A DNA stretch of 64,000 nt from Rheinheimera hassiensis (GCF_022436675.1 NZ_JAKUJZ010000010.1:62001-126000), one strand, 5' to 3'. Counted from the stretch's first letter, positions 17,900 to 26,282 are shown. Program-made: numbers and translations. Notes: generated from the sequence alone by a model not told the origin.

Positions 17900-18247
17900 C
17901 TAGCCCTCAAAATCTAGCTCAAGTTTTAGTTTGTTCTGCCGCCAGATCTTATCTTTCTCAAACTCAATAGCTGCACTTCGGCATGTGAATCCGGGATATT
18001 TGGACCCGTCTATAATTACCGTCCACTCGCAGCGCCACAGCCGCGTCCAGGCCGCAAGCTTTGAGTTATCCCTGCAAGTTGCCCGAATAGAATAAAAGGC
18101 CAGTGAAATCGCCCAATGTGTTGGCACAATGCGGGAAACACGTTTTTTTGACTGGCTGTGCACTTGCAGGCCGTCAAAGCTAATGTCGCCGTCAAAACTG
18201 ACAACTTGCCCCGCTTTAATCACCAAACGTTTCTTTTGCGTCTGCAT
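17900..18247 (-). CDS. Hypothetical protein, 115 aa, last gene of the AAA+ operon
   Basis: The product has a beta-rich N-terminus (VSFDGDISFDGLQVHSQSKK) and a C-terminal segment with RCEWTVIIDGSKYPGFTCR. ATG at 18247 lies six bases after the stop of the preceding membrane-protein gene, so coupled translation is likely. No family is recognised. Confidence 0.6.
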   Translation of the reverse strand: MQTQKKRLVIKAGQVVSFDGDISFDGLQVHSQSKKRVSRIVPTHWAISLAFYSIRATCRDNSKLAAWTRLWRCEWTVIIDGSKYPGFTCRSAAIEFEKDKIWRQNKLKLELDFEG

Positions 18248-18252
18248 ACCAG

Positions 18253-19461
18253 TTAGTCCAGGATGATCTTGCGCACCGGTTTAGTACCGGGCTCAGCGGT
18301 TGGGGTTTCAGGCGTTGACACCTCATTTATCTGAACAGGCTCGGAACTTCCTCGCAGAGCGTCAATATTGTCTAACTCCCTTCGGACTCGTGGCTGTCTT
18401 GCCTCATACCGGCTTTCTGTAGATGCCCGCTCTCTTAACATAGCTACATTCCGCAATTCCCTTGCTGACTCTTCTCTTAGCTCTTTCTTAATGTGTATGT
18501 ATAGTAGCGGCGCTAAGGAAGTAAATATCAGAAAAAAACTACCATCAAATGCGAGCCAGCTCCCCAACTGAAAACCCAATCCAATTGAAACGTGAAGCAC
18601 GGACTCCGTTTTAATTGTCAGGACATACATGCCTAAAGAGATTAATAACAATACTGTTACTAAGGCATCTGCGTACTCGGTCATCCCTATACTTTCAAGC
18701 CACTTGGGCCTGCTGTTACCAATTACCGCTGGTGTTTCTGCATTGATAATATCGTCATTGTATTTTCCAGCCTTGCGATAGGTCACACGAAGTGACTTGT
18801 TTGAATCAACATGCATATTCACAATGTCTGCGGCAAACTCATTCTTTTGCTGAATATGGTTAAGTACAGTAATGGGCTGTGTATAGACTTTTTTACCAAT
18901 CAGCCAATCAGCAAAAGTTCTTGGCGCAAGGCAGGCGTATTGCTCAGAAAAAGCCGAAATTTCCCCTGAGCCACATACGTAATAATCATCATCTTTTTGC
19001 GCCCAATACCCATTAGGATATTGGTACAGAAACTCAAAATTTGCATATTGGTCCGCTTTGCTTGGCATGCCATTGATAGGTAGGCCGACTTGCACCTCCA
19101 GCCTCCTTTCTGCGCCGGGTGGATGAAGGACGTTGGCACCCAATATTACTGCTGAAGTGCCATATCTCTCAATGATGTCTTGTGTTAATGAACGCTCTGC
19201 CGTGAGCGGATCAACGCCCGGACCCCGTTTACACCTGTAATTATCATAGGATAAATAATTCCCTTTACAGATAAAGTAGTCACCACCAGATAATCTGTAT
19301 TCTCGGCGCCCGTATTTAACAATATGAGTGACCGGAATTGATTGAGCTGCAGCCGGATTTGAGGTTTGATTTGCCGATACTTGTGATACACCGCCCCAGG
19401 CAAGGAACGTGGCCGCTACAACGATAAAAGCCTTAAAGGCGCTGAGATAGCGCCTTACCAT
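18253..19461 (-). CDS. Membrane protein with exported domain, 402 aa
   Basis: An N-terminal signal or anchor (AFIVVAATFLAWGGVSQVSA) leads to a domain of about 220 residues with several Cys (CKGNYL, CKRG, CGSG, CLAP) that would lie in the periplasm. Hydrophobic segments follow at about residues 262-325, and then an Arg/Glu-rich cytoplasmic tail of about 75 residues. ATG at 19461 overlaps the stop of the DUF2997 gene and follows AGGAAAAATC, which ties it to the AAA+ operon. No family is recognised. It could link the ATPase module to the envelope. Confidence 0.65.
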   Translation of the reverse strand: MVRRYLSAFKAFIVVAATFLAWGGVSQVSANQTSNPAAAQSIPVTHIVKYGRREYRLSGGDYFICKGNYLSYDNYRCKRGPGVDPLTAERSLTQDIIERYGTSAVILGANVLHPPGAERRLEVQVGLPINGMPSKADQYANFEFLYQYPNGYWAQKDDDYYVCGSGEISAFSEQYACLAPRTFADWLIGKKVYTQPITVLNHIQQKNEFAADIVNMHVDSNKSLRVTYRKAGKYNDDIINAETPAVIGNSRPKWLESIGMTEYADALVTVLLLISLGMYVLTIKTESVLHVSIGLGFQLGSWLAFDGSFFLIFTSLAPLLYIHIKKELREESARELRNVAMLRERASTESRYEARQPRVRRELDNIDALRGSSEPVQINEVSTPETPTAEPGTKPVRKIILD

Positions 19462-19649
19462 GATTTTTCCTGCTCTGTTTCGCTGTGATTGTCTGTATCG
19501 AAGTGATATTCAGGCTTCAATTCCTTTTGTGTCTCACCAAAGCCGGCAGGTCGAATTTTGGCTTCCAGTTGTTCGCATGTCTTCCCCTGAAAACCAGTGA
19601 AATCGGCAGAGACAACACCGCCTTTTATAGTCAGCTTTACCTTTTTCAT
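19455..19649 (-). CDS. DUF2997 protein
   Basis: The 64-residue product starts MKKVKLTIKGGVVSADFTGF and continues with GKTCEQLEA and LKPEYH, the pattern of the DUF2997 family. These tiny proteins are usually encoded beside DUF1257 and an AAA+ ATPase, as here. The function is not established. Its stop overlaps the start of the 402-residue membrane-protein gene. Confidence 0.75.
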   Translation of the reverse strand: MKKVKLTIKGGVVSADFTGFQGKTCEQLEAKIRPAGFGETQKELKPEYHFDTDNHSETEQEKSW

Positions 19650-19670
19650 GTGAATACTCCTTTCTGTTTC

Positions 19671-20063
19671 TTACCAAGCTGACTCTTCAGCTAATAGCTC
19701 TAATGTGCCATCGTTCTGCTGTTGAATAGTAACCTTGAAACCTTCTTCTTTAAGTTGGGCTTCATAGTGATAAGCTATGTATCGGTCCTGGACCTGGCTG
19801 CTAATATTTTTAGTCCAAGTACCGTAATCCCCATAGTCTTCCTGATACTGTTCCCAAACGCCATTGTTAAGGTGGTAACCAATTCTTAGCTTTGGGTCTT
19901 CGTTTGATATCAACACCAGATCATAGCGTTCTCGCGTGTACCCTACTCCCACCCGGTACAGCTTTTCATTTTCAGACAGCTGCCCAAGGCCAGATATAGC
20001 TTTGATTAAATGTTCTTTGCTGACGTAGGCAACTGAAACTGTGCCTTTCACAATATGGCTCAT
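19671..20063 (-). CDS. DUF1257 (Ycf35-like) protein
   Basis: The 130-residue product has the form of DUF1257 proteins: a short N-terminus (MSHIVKGTVSVAYVSKEHLI), a beta region with RIGYHLNNGVWEQYQEDYGDYG and a C-terminal half ending VTIQQQNDGTLELL. Ycf35 and Ycf46 genes occur together in cyanobacteria and plastids, and the same set occurs on phages and plasmids. ATG at 20063 follows GGGAG. Its biochemical role is unknown. Confidence 0.75.
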   Translation of the reverse strand: MSHIVKGTVSVAYVSKEHLIKAISGLGQLSENEKLYRVGVGYTRERYDLVLISNEDPKLRIGYHLNNGVWEQYQEDYGDYGTWTKNISSQVQDRYIAYHYEAQLKEEGFKVTIQQQNDGTLELLAEESAW

Positions 20064-20074
20064 GATGACTCCCT

Positions 20075-21529
20075 CTACTCGATAGACAATTTGCGGCCGG
20101 CGATTTGCTCAACTTGAGTGTTATCTGGCAGGTTGGCCGGATAAAACCCTTGCTCACCCAGCAATCGGATCTGGTCGATGTCGGCCTTACGGGTGACGCT
20201 CGTAGGTGTAATGTCTTTAATTGACCTCAACAGGGTCTGATGGTCCATCGGCTTATCCAGCGAGTTGGCCAAGTACATCGCGTCAATAATAGCCTGCTCA
20301 ATTTCAGCACCGGTATAGCTTTGACTGGCATTAAGCAGTTCAGCCATGTTGAACTGGCTGATGTCAGCTTTGTTCTTTGATAAGTGGATTTCAAAGATTT
20401 TGGTCCGCTCAGGTTCATTTGGCAGGTCAATGAAGAATGATCTATCCCAACGGCCGGCTCGCATTAGCTCCGGGGGCAGTGAATGAACCCGGTTGGCAGT
20501 GGCCACAATAAAGATTTTCTCTTTACGCTCCTGCAGCCAGTATAGGAAGGTACCCAGCAGGCGCTTAGATACTTCATGTTCATTGTCAGAGCTGCCGAAG
20601 AACTTTTCCATCTCGTCAATTAAGACTACTACCGGCGATATTTGCTCAATGGTTTGCAGTGCACGACTGAACTGACGCTCTGTTTCGCCCAGATGCTTTG
20701 TGTAGAACCGGCCGATATCTAATCTTACCAGCGCGGTATTTAATACGCTTGCTGCAGCCTTAGCAATTAACGACTTACCGCCACCTGGCACACCGGCAAG
20801 AAGCACACCTTTAACAGGCAAATTTTTATCCCAGCCCGCTTTGCGGATTTGAAGGAATGTCTTTATGTTTTCCAGGCCGCCAACGGCACTAATTGGCAGT
20901 GCTTCGAGGACATCCAGACCGTAATCCCGAAGAATGTGAGCTTTTTCCTTACGGATAACCTGAAGATACTCTTGCCCTTTGGCCTTTAAGTAAGCGCAAT
21001 ATGTGAACACGTTTTTCATCTGAGAATGCGAAAGGCCTACAGCGTTGTTAGCAATTACAACGCGCTCTTCGTCGTTAAATACCGGATTTGGCAGTGACTT
21101 TTCGCTAAGCTTAATTAATTCAATGATCTCACTCTGCTGCATTGCCGGCAGCTCCAGGTGATACACATATTCGTCATTTAACTGGTCTTTCCCAGCAATA
21201 ATGTAGTTGATGCCATGGCGCTCCATTTCGTTTAAAGATGCTTTTAGAGCCGGCCCAGTTTCACTCATAACGCGAGAGCGTTCGAAGAAAAATGGGTCAA
21301 ACACAACTACGCCTTGCAAACCATTTTGCTCCGCGTCAGCGGCAATCTTCTTGATGAAATTTGGCTCAGGCAGCTGTTTAAAAGGCATGACCACAAATAA
21401 CTTTTTTACATTAGCTGCAGTCGCGGCAAAGACTGCTTCAGCGCGGCTTAGCTCAAAGGTGTTCACGTTTATAACTGGAAATGAAAGTCGAATAGGTATT
21501 TCGAGCTGATCCATAGAATTAGTAGACAT
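20075..21529 (-). CDS. Ycf46-type AAA+ ATPase
   Basis: The 484-residue protein has Walker A GVPGGGKS at about residues 246-253 and Walker B VVLIDEMEK near 301-309. A sensor stretch (ATANRVHSLPPEL) and an arginine-finger region (RAGRWDR) follow. The 200-residue N-terminal part lacks a named domain. The whole matches the FtsH/Ycf46-like AAA+ class. It is the first gene of a five-gene leftward operon with DUF1257, DUF2997, a membrane protein and a small protein. ATG at 21529 has AGGAG six bases upstream. The target it remodels is unknown. Confidence 0.8.
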   Translation of the reverse strand: MSTNSMDQLEIPIRLSFPVINVNTFELSRAEAVFAATAANVKKLFVVMPFKQLPEPNFIKKIAADAEQNGLQGVVVFDPFFFERSRVMSETGPALKASLNEMERHGINYIIAGKDQLNDEYVYHLELPAMQQSEIIELIKLSEKSLPNPVFNDEERVVIANNAVGLSHSQMKNVFTYCAYLKAKGQEYLQVIRKEKAHILRDYGLDVLEALPISAVGGLENIKTFLQIRKAGWDKNLPVKGVLLAGVPGGGKSLIAKAAASVLNTALVRLDIGRFYTKHLGETERQFSRALQTIEQISPVVVLIDEMEKFFGSSDNEHEVSKRLLGTFLYWLQERKEKIFIVATANRVHSLPPELMRAGRWDRSFFIDLPNEPERTKIFEIHLSKNKADISQFNMAELLNASQSYTGAEIEQAIIDAMYLANSLDKPMDHQTLLRSIKDITPTSVTRKADIDQIRLLGEQGFYPANLPDNTQVEQIAGRKLSIE

Positions 21530-21611
21530 GCCTTGCTCCTGATAGCTGGTTTGATGCTTTGCATCTTACCCTACGCTCCGGTATGGACATTCTGCTAAGG
21601 AGTCCTAAAAC

Positions 21612-21626
21612 GGCCCCTTAAGGGTC
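21612..21626. promoter_or_regulatory. GC-rich dyad GCCCCTTAAGGG upstream of the AAA+ operon
   Basis: GGCCCCTTAAGGG lies about 90 bases upstream of the AAA+ operon start. An almost identical palindrome occurs upstream of parM and a related GCCCCTCAAAAGG upstream of traA. A shared regulator site is possible but not shown. Confidence 0.35.
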
Positions 21627-21688
21627 GCTTTGCTGCATTATCCACATTCAAGTTTATCTTGGTCATATATAACTGACTGGAGAGCTAG

Positions 21689-21916
21689 ATGGCAGCACCA
21701 ACAAATCAAAAGCGATTTATAGCGTCAGAGAATGGCCAGCCCCAGATGTGTTGAGATGCCGCCGAGAAAATCGCACGGGCGAATGAAACCTTTTTGCATC
21801 TCGTTGATTCAGGTGTGACTAAACGAGACTTGAGGCGCTGTATAGCGTTACGACCAAATATTTGGAAACGTTATGAGCATTGGCTTGAGAAGTTGCCGGA
21901 GGAGCGGAAGAAGTAA
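21689..21916 (+). pseudogene. Small gene interrupted by an in-frame TGA
   Basis: ATG at 21689, with GGAG six bases upstream, starts MAAPTNQKRFIASENGQPQMC. A TGA at codon 22 interrupts the frame. The same frame then continues through RDLRRCIALRPNIWKRYEHW to a TAA at 21916, making 75 codons in all. A single CGA-to-TGA change would explain it. The coding character on both sides of the stop supports a recently broken gene. Readthrough or selenocysteine insertion is unlikely but untested. Confidence 0.6.
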
Positions 21917-21973
21917 TTACGTCAAATTAGAACCGGGAACTCCTAGCCGCATTTCTTGGCAACATGACTTTGG

Positions 21974-22001
21974 TTGACAATTATTTAGTATTAACTATAC
22001 T
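21974..22001 (+). promoter_or_regulatory. Sigma-70-type promoter with overlapping dyad
   Basis: TTGACA at 21974-21979 and TATACT at 21996-22001 are separated by 16 bases. AGTAT and ATACT form an inverted repeat over the -10 box, a plausible autoregulatory operator for the antitoxin gene at 22030. Confidence 0.6.
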
Positions 22002-22029
22002 GTAATCGTAAACTGAAGAGGATCGGAAC

Positions 22030-22686
22030 ATGAACAGTAGTGCGATGCTTAACGCAGCTGTGGAAAGTATAGGTAACCGTATAGCTAACGCTCCGGCTGC
22101 GGAAGCTGTTTTTACTCGGCTTCTGAAAACGTTAGAGGTTTCCCTGCTGCCTGCTTTGCTAACTGATAAAGCGTCGGCTCAGGAGTTACTATCTAACCCG
22201 GATAGCCAGTTTGTCGAAGAGCTGCTTCTAAAGTATCAAATTGAAAGTGCCCGCTCCACAAGGGAAGCTGAAAAGCTTCGTAAGCGTGAAGCAGCTAATC
22301 GCCGGTTCTTTGATAAGCTCAAAGTCAACGGTGGACTTTACAAAGCTGGTGAAGTGGCAACTAAACTGGGAGTGTCACGTCAGGCCATTGCCAAACAGCG
22401 AGACAGCGGTAAGTTGGTATTTATCCGTGATGGCCATGATTTTGTATTTCCAGCCTTTCAGTTCGCGGATGGAAAGAAACTTCCTTACCTCGAAGACATA
22501 CTGAAATTGCTTCCGGATGGGTTTTCCGGTGTAGCGCAATGTTCATTTTTCTTGAATGACATGGAAATGCTTGATGGGAACATGCTTTCACCCAGTGCTG
22601 CGCTTTCGATGCCAGAGGTGAATCCTGACTACGTGAAACACATTAAACACCAGGCAGCGCTATTCGGCCGGCACGTTGCGAAATAG
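22030..22686 (+). CDS. ParS/MbcA/Xre-type antitoxin
   Basis: The 218-residue protein has a helical N-terminal region, a DNA-binding segment (YKAGEVATKLGVSRQAIAK) and a C-terminal domain with FFLNDMEMLDG, SPSAALSM and HQAALFGRHVAK. That domain follows the pattern of the toxin-binding region of antitoxins paired with RES toxins. ATG at 22030 follows GAGGATCGG. It probably represses its own promoter and neutralises the adjacent RES toxin. The genes converge, whereas this pair is more often a single operon. Confidence 0.7.
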   Translation: MNSSAMLNAAVESIGNRIANAPAAEAVFTRLLKTLEVSLLPALLTDKASAQELLSNPDSQFVEELLLKYQIESARSTREAEKLRKREAANRRFFDKLKVNGGLYKAGEVATKLGVSRQAIAKQRDSGKLVFIRDGHDFVFPAFQFADGKKLPYLEDILKLLPDGFSGVAQCSFFLNDMEMLDGNMLSPSAALSMPEVNPDYVKHIKHQAALFGRHVAK

Positions 22687-22706
22687 CGCCCTTCATAGGG
22701 CGCTAT
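22683..22706. terminator. Perfect hairpin between antitoxin and toxin genes
   Basis: ATAGCGCCCT and AGGGCGCTAT flank a TCAT loop, overlapping the antitoxin stop. It probably serves both converging transcripts. Confidence 0.65.
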
Positions 22707-22716
22707 GGATGCAGCA

Positions 22717-23364
22717 TTAGCCCATTACATCAGTGACATCAACGTTAAGGACATCTGTTAGGATTTCCTCAGCGTCAAGACCAGTAGCAGCACACTTGAA
22801 ATCAGACAATTTTACTTTACTGATGGTTTCTAGGTGTACTTCACCAGGCGCCGGTGCAAACAGCGCATAGCACTCGCCGTCAGCTAAATGCCTGCTAATG
22901 TAAATAATGCCTTGCACTGCCGGATTCGGATTATCAGAAAAATAACGGACAATTTCCTGGCATATGCCATAACTGGTACTTGATAATTCATCAAGTTTTA
23001 AACCCAGCTTTGGCAATAAACGGCCGACGTTGAGGACTTTAAGGTCCTTTTTCGTCGTCAGCTGCGCTATTTCCGATAACTCCAATTCCGATTTGTCTAA
23101 CTCAGTCTTGCCTGTCCTTAGAATTATCTCCCCGATTGCCACATCTGCTTGGCTTGAAACGTAGCAGATCCCCAATTTAGCATTAGGGTCGTTATATCGC
23201 CCAAGATTTGCTGTCGGTGCGTGGTAGTGAAATCCCTTGGCGTGGCCGGTACCCTGCATTCTAAACAGCGTCTGACCTGCTGTAATAGTCTGCAAAGGTA
23301 GCTCATTATTGGCGCAAAGCGAGTTAAGTTTGTCGGTAATGTTGTTTCTCCCAGTTTTGTTCAT
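22717..23364 (-). CDS. RES-domain toxin
   Basis: The 215-residue protein has TLFRMQ (Arg near residue 35), GRYNDPNAKLGICYVS and ADVAIGEIIL (Glu near 79), followed by QGIIYISR and a hydrophobic core. These match the RES family, whose members degrade NAD-related cofactors in characterised toxin-antitoxin pairs. ATG at 23364 follows GAGGTATT. It lies opposite the antitoxin gene, with a shared hairpin between them. It likely aids maintenance of the element. Confidence 0.78.
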   Translation of the reverse strand: MNKTGRNNITDKLNSLCANNELPLQTITAGQTLFRMQGTGHAKGFHYHAPTANLGRYNDPNAKLGICYVSSQADVAIGEIILRTGKTELDKSELELSEIAQLTTKKDLKVLNVGRLLPKLGLKLDELSSTSYGICQEIVRYFSDNPNPAVQGIIYISRHLADGECYALFAPAPGEVHLETISKVKLSDFKCAATGLDAEEILTDVLNVDVTDVMG

Positions 23365-24037
23365 AGTATAAATACCTCATATTTAATATTTTTATTTTCA
23401 TAAGCAGATCCTTTCGTATTGCTTAATGACCTATTTGAGCAGCAAGTATTGCTACCCTCCGTTGCCAAGTGCGAATTGCAAATGACAACTTGATGGTATC
23501 AGTATTTATTCCACTTCAGAAATCGGATTTATGCGTAAGCAAATAGCACCTTGGAGTAGCTATGTGGCTTTTTAACTTGCAATTTGGTAGAGGTCTCAGA
23601 TGCGGGCCGGTCGGTGTTCTTGGTAGCTTGCGAGATGACGAGCAGATATGAACAGTTAATTGAAGGTAACGAAATCAAAACGCCCGGATTTCTCGCAACC
23701 GGGGAGCGGAAGTAAATACTTCAAAGTGACAACGACTTCCTGCCTGGCCTTTATATTCCAGAGTTGTTGCTTCCCAAATATATCACACGTACCAAGGTTC
23801 TGTACCTAACACTGCAATTCACTTCATTGTCATCCCTTTACATGGGAATTAAGGCATTTAAATACCGCCCTTACGCCGGCACTCTTTAACATCCTATGTG
23901 TGATGATTGGCAAGTATCAATCAGTTCTGATTTGTTGCTGCAATTTCAGCCTGTAAGACAATAACCCTGTCGAAACAAAGACACTAACCAAGTCGCCATA
24001 AACGACATAAGACGAAGTAATTCATGAGGTAATCAAT
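23365..24037. other. Gap with promoter-like AT-rich DNA and a possible 29-aa gene
   Basis: This 673-base gap holds the upstream regions of the RES toxin and ssb. A possible tiny gene lies at 23562-23651 on the plus strand (MWLFNLQFGRG..., GGAG upstream), but 29 codons are too few to be convincing. Nothing else stands out. Confidence 0.35.
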
Positions 24038-24625
24038 ATGGCATTTATCAAAATTACAGCAATCGGAAACGTGGGCAGAGATCCTGTTATCAATACACTG
24101 CCGTCAGGCCAACCCGTTGCAAACTTCTCCATCGCATCAACGGAAAAGTGGAAGGATAAACAAACTCAGGAGATGCACGAGCGCACTACCTGGCTGCGTT
24201 GTTCAGTAATCGGCGGCTTAGCGGAAGTTGTTGCTAAGTACGTTTTCCAGGGTTCAAAGTTGTATCTTGAAGGTACGTTGAAAACGGGTAAATATGTAAA
24301 AAACGGTGATGAGCATGAATCATTTGAAATGCGCGTCACTGAGTTGGATATGTTAGGTGAGCCCCGCGGCGCCGGTCAGCAGCAGGGTGGTTATCAGCAA
24401 CCCCAACCGGATGGAGGGCATCAGCAGCATGGTGGCCGGCAGCAGCCCCTCCCGCAACAAGGTGGCCATAAACAACAGATTCGCCAACAGCCACACCAGC
24501 ATCAAAGTAGCCATCTGCAACAGCCACACCAACAACATGGCAATGGCTATCAGCAGCGCTCTCAACAGGGCGGCTACCAGCAACAGGGCGAACATAACCA
24601 ACCAATTGATTTTAATGACATGTAA
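24038..24625 (+). CDS. ssb: Single-stranded DNA-binding protein with Gln-rich tail
   Basis: Residues 1-110 form a typical SSB oligonucleotide-binding fold (GNVGRDPVINTLPSGQPVANF, WKDKQTQEMHERTTWLRC, LYLEGTLKTGKY). The following linker is very rich in Gln, Gly and His, with QQ and HQQ repeats. The end reads PIDFNDM rather than the usual acidic DDIPF tip that recruits repair and replication partners. ATG at 24038 follows GAGGTAATC. Plasmid SSBs protect single strands entering during conjugation. Confidence 0.92.
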   Translation: MAFIKITAIGNVGRDPVINTLPSGQPVANFSIASTEKWKDKQTQEMHERTTWLRCSVIGGLAEVVAKYVFQGSKLYLEGTLKTGKYVKNGDEHESFEMRVTELDMLGEPRGAGQQQGGYQQPQPDGGHQQHGGRQQPLPQQGGHKQQIRQQPHQHQSSHLQQPHQQHGNGYQQRSQQGGYQQQGEHNQPIDFNDM

Positions 24626-24635
24626 CTAACCATAC

Positions 24636-24658
24636 GGGCTGCAATTTGCAGCCCTTTT
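24636..24658 (+). terminator. Terminator after ssb
   Basis: GGGCTGC and GCAGCCC flank AATTT and are followed by TTTT, 10 bases after the ssb stop. Confidence 0.75.
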
Positions 24659-24667
24659 GAGGTGATT

Positions 24668-25312
24668 ATGCAATCCATTTTTGAGTTGATGAAAGCCGCA
24701 ATAAAGCCGCTGGCGGTGACTGGCTATTGCTCTGGCGATTTAAGCTATGAGCGCGACAAGGACTTTGTTGCAAACGATTTTCAGGCAGGTGATAACTGGT
24801 ACTGGCGAGTGTCTACTGGTGGTTCGCTACTGGTACTTATCAAACCACATAGTCAGGCCTTGACGGATTCACTGGCTAGTGCTGATGATGATAGTTTACA
24901 TTTCATCATCAATGTCAGCTCTGTACATCCAGAGGGCGCATCGGTTCATCAATATAAAGCCTGTAATCTGGAAGGTGCATTTCAGTCATGCCGGTATAAC
25001 GCATACCGAAAATCAAAACGCAAACTGGCTACAGCGCTTCTAAAGGCGTATGTGCCAGATTCAGTCGGCACTAAGCTGGTGTCAGACTTTGACTTTGAAA
25101 AGGGTTCGATACTTCATTTTTCAATGGATGCCAATAGTATGTCCTATTTCTCCTGCTCTGGCTCGCGCAACGTTGTGGCCTTGCCATTTGATGCTTACCG
25201 GCAGACCGGCTGCTTTAGGCTAACTATGACCTCTAATTATGGCCATGCAGAGTTGCAGCGGATCACCCGACCTGCTTATCAGCGTGCGCAAAAGGCTAAG
25301 AAAGCCGCCTGA
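24668..25312 (+). CDS. Hypothetical protein, 214 aa
   Basis: ATG at 24668 with GAGG upstream is chosen over a GTG two codons earlier. The product is soluble and mixed alpha/beta, with a basic C-terminus (TRPAYQRAQKAKKAA). I see no motif that identifies a family. It follows ssb after a terminator-like hairpin, so it may have its own promoter or be a weakly read second gene. Confidence 0.65.
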   Translation: MQSIFELMKAAIKPLAVTGYCSGDLSYERDKDFVANDFQAGDNWYWRVSTGGSLLVLIKPHSQALTDSLASADDDSLHFIINVSSVHPEGASVHQYKACNLEGAFQSCRYNAYRKSKRKLATALLKAYVPDSVGTKLVSDFDFEKGSILHFSMDANSMSYFSCSGSRNVVALPFDAYRQTGCFRLTMTSNYGHAELQRITRPAYQRAQKAKKAA

Positions 25313-25324
25313 TGCAGGCGGCTT
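25302..25324 (+). terminator. GC-rich hairpin across the stop codon
   Basis: AAGCCGCCTG and CAGGCGGCTT flank an ATG loop and include the TGA of the preceding gene. No T-tract follows, so termination is not certain. Confidence 0.45.
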
Positions 25325-25340
25325 AACCAGGAGCAGACAA

Positions 25341-25730
25341 ATGACTAATGGTGACCATTTTCCAAATGAGCAAGCATACTTTGGCGCTGCTTACCCAATA
25401 TTTATAGAGCCAGTAGCTGGCTCTGGTGAGCGCTTGTGTATTGGATCGATTTCCATTCTGGATGGGCACGGCCATGCCTGTGAATCCATTTTTAGTTGGT
25501 TACACGCTGCAGATGAAGCGTTGATACTTAAGTTGGAGCCTCTGGCAAGCCAGGCGCTTCTCGACATCCAATCGCATGTTAATAGTACGGGATCAATTAC
25601 TGACTTCGTATTTTCAACGCCTGGTGTTTTCTTGGGACCCTGCATCGCTGGCAGATTTAAAGATAATGCAATGGCGCTCAGAACAGTTTTTAAGAATCAT
25701 TCTATGTTTTACCGCTCTGAAGCCTCTTAA
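25341..25730 (+). CDS. Hypothetical protein, 129 aa
   Basis: ATG at 25341 has AGGAG seven bases upstream; the frame runs further back but overlaps the previous gene there. The product (MTNGDHFPNEQAYFGAAYP) is soluble, with a GSISILDGHGHACESIFSWL segment. No family is recognised. Confidence 0.6.
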   Translation: MTNGDHFPNEQAYFGAAYPIFIEPVAGSGERLCIGSISILDGHGHACESIFSWLHAADEALILKLEPLASQALLDIQSHVNSTGSITDFVFSTPGVFLGPCIAGRFKDNAMALRTVFKNHSMFYRSEAS

Positions 25731-25816
25731 ATCGATCGTTAGGTATAACTTGGCTTGTTGCCGGAATTAATCGACCGATGATACTGGCAACACCTTTAAT
25801 TTAGAGTGTGTTGTTT

Positions 25817-26065
25817 ATGAACCTTAATGACCGGATCAGCAAAATTCAAACGGTGGGTGACGCCGAGAGTCAAATTCGCTTGGCACAGGCCTACATGCTT
25901 CGTTTGCGTGCAGATGCCAAAAAGAGCACAATGTTGGCGGATAAACTGGCTATGCAGGAAAAGGCAGCAGCTGCTGAAAAGGTATTGCGACAGCTTCGGC
26001 GGTTATTCTTTGACATTGAGGATGCTATTGCCGCAGGGAAACCAGATACCAGTGTCATTACTTGA
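25817..26065 (+). CDS. Small coiled-coil protein, 82 aa
   Basis: ATG at 25817 has only a weak GAG upstream; GTG at 25808 is possible. The product is almost entirely helical, with heptad-like Leu/Ala/Lys spacing (LAQAYMLRLRADAKK, AAAAEKVLRQLRRLF). It is followed 12 bases later by a small membrane-protein gene. No family is recognised. Confidence 0.55.
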   Translation: MNLNDRISKIQTVGDAESQIRLAQAYMLRLRADAKKSTMLADKLAMQEKAAAAEKVLRQLRRLFFDIEDAIAAGKPDTSVIT

Positions 26066-26077
26066 AAAGGAATAACT

Positions 26078-26245
26078 ATGAGTAAAGCAAGACAGCTTCC
26101 TCAGCCTCCCGGACCGAGAACACCTCCGGACACAAGCACTGGTAAAGTGGTATTCGATGGCATGCGCCAGGCGCTGGTAATAGTGCTCGTGGTTTCACAA
26201 TTGGTTCTACTAATCTATCTGGCCGGAAAACACTTCGGTATCTAA
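26078..26245 (+). CDS. Tiny single-span membrane protein, 55 aa
   Basis: ATG at 26078 follows AAAGGAATAACT. The product has a Pro-rich N-terminus (ARQLPQPPGPRTPPD) and one C-terminal hydrophobic segment of about 21 residues, then AGKHFGI. It appears co-transcribed with the preceding coiled-coil gene. Confidence 0.6.
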   Translation: MSKARQLPQPPGPRTPPDTSTGKVVFDGMRQALVIVLVVSQLVLLIYLAGKHFGI

Positions 26246-26260
26246 ATCAGTTTTGGTGTT

Positions 26261-26282
26261 AAGGCAGGCAATAGCATGCCTT
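26261..26282. terminator. Hairpin between convergent genes
   Basis: AAGGCAGGC and GCATGCCTT pair with one mismatch around AATA. It separates the tiny membrane gene from the leftward nuclease gene. Confidence 0.45.

Noticed and set aside
17877..17972. 31-codon plus frame with a good GGAGAG site
   Set aside because: It overlaps the 3' end of the 115-residue gene on the other strand and is too short to support on sequence alone.
24336..24605. Antisense frames rich in Val, Ala and Leu opposite the ssb tail
   Set aside because: They are reverse readings of the repetitive Gln-rich codons of ssb.
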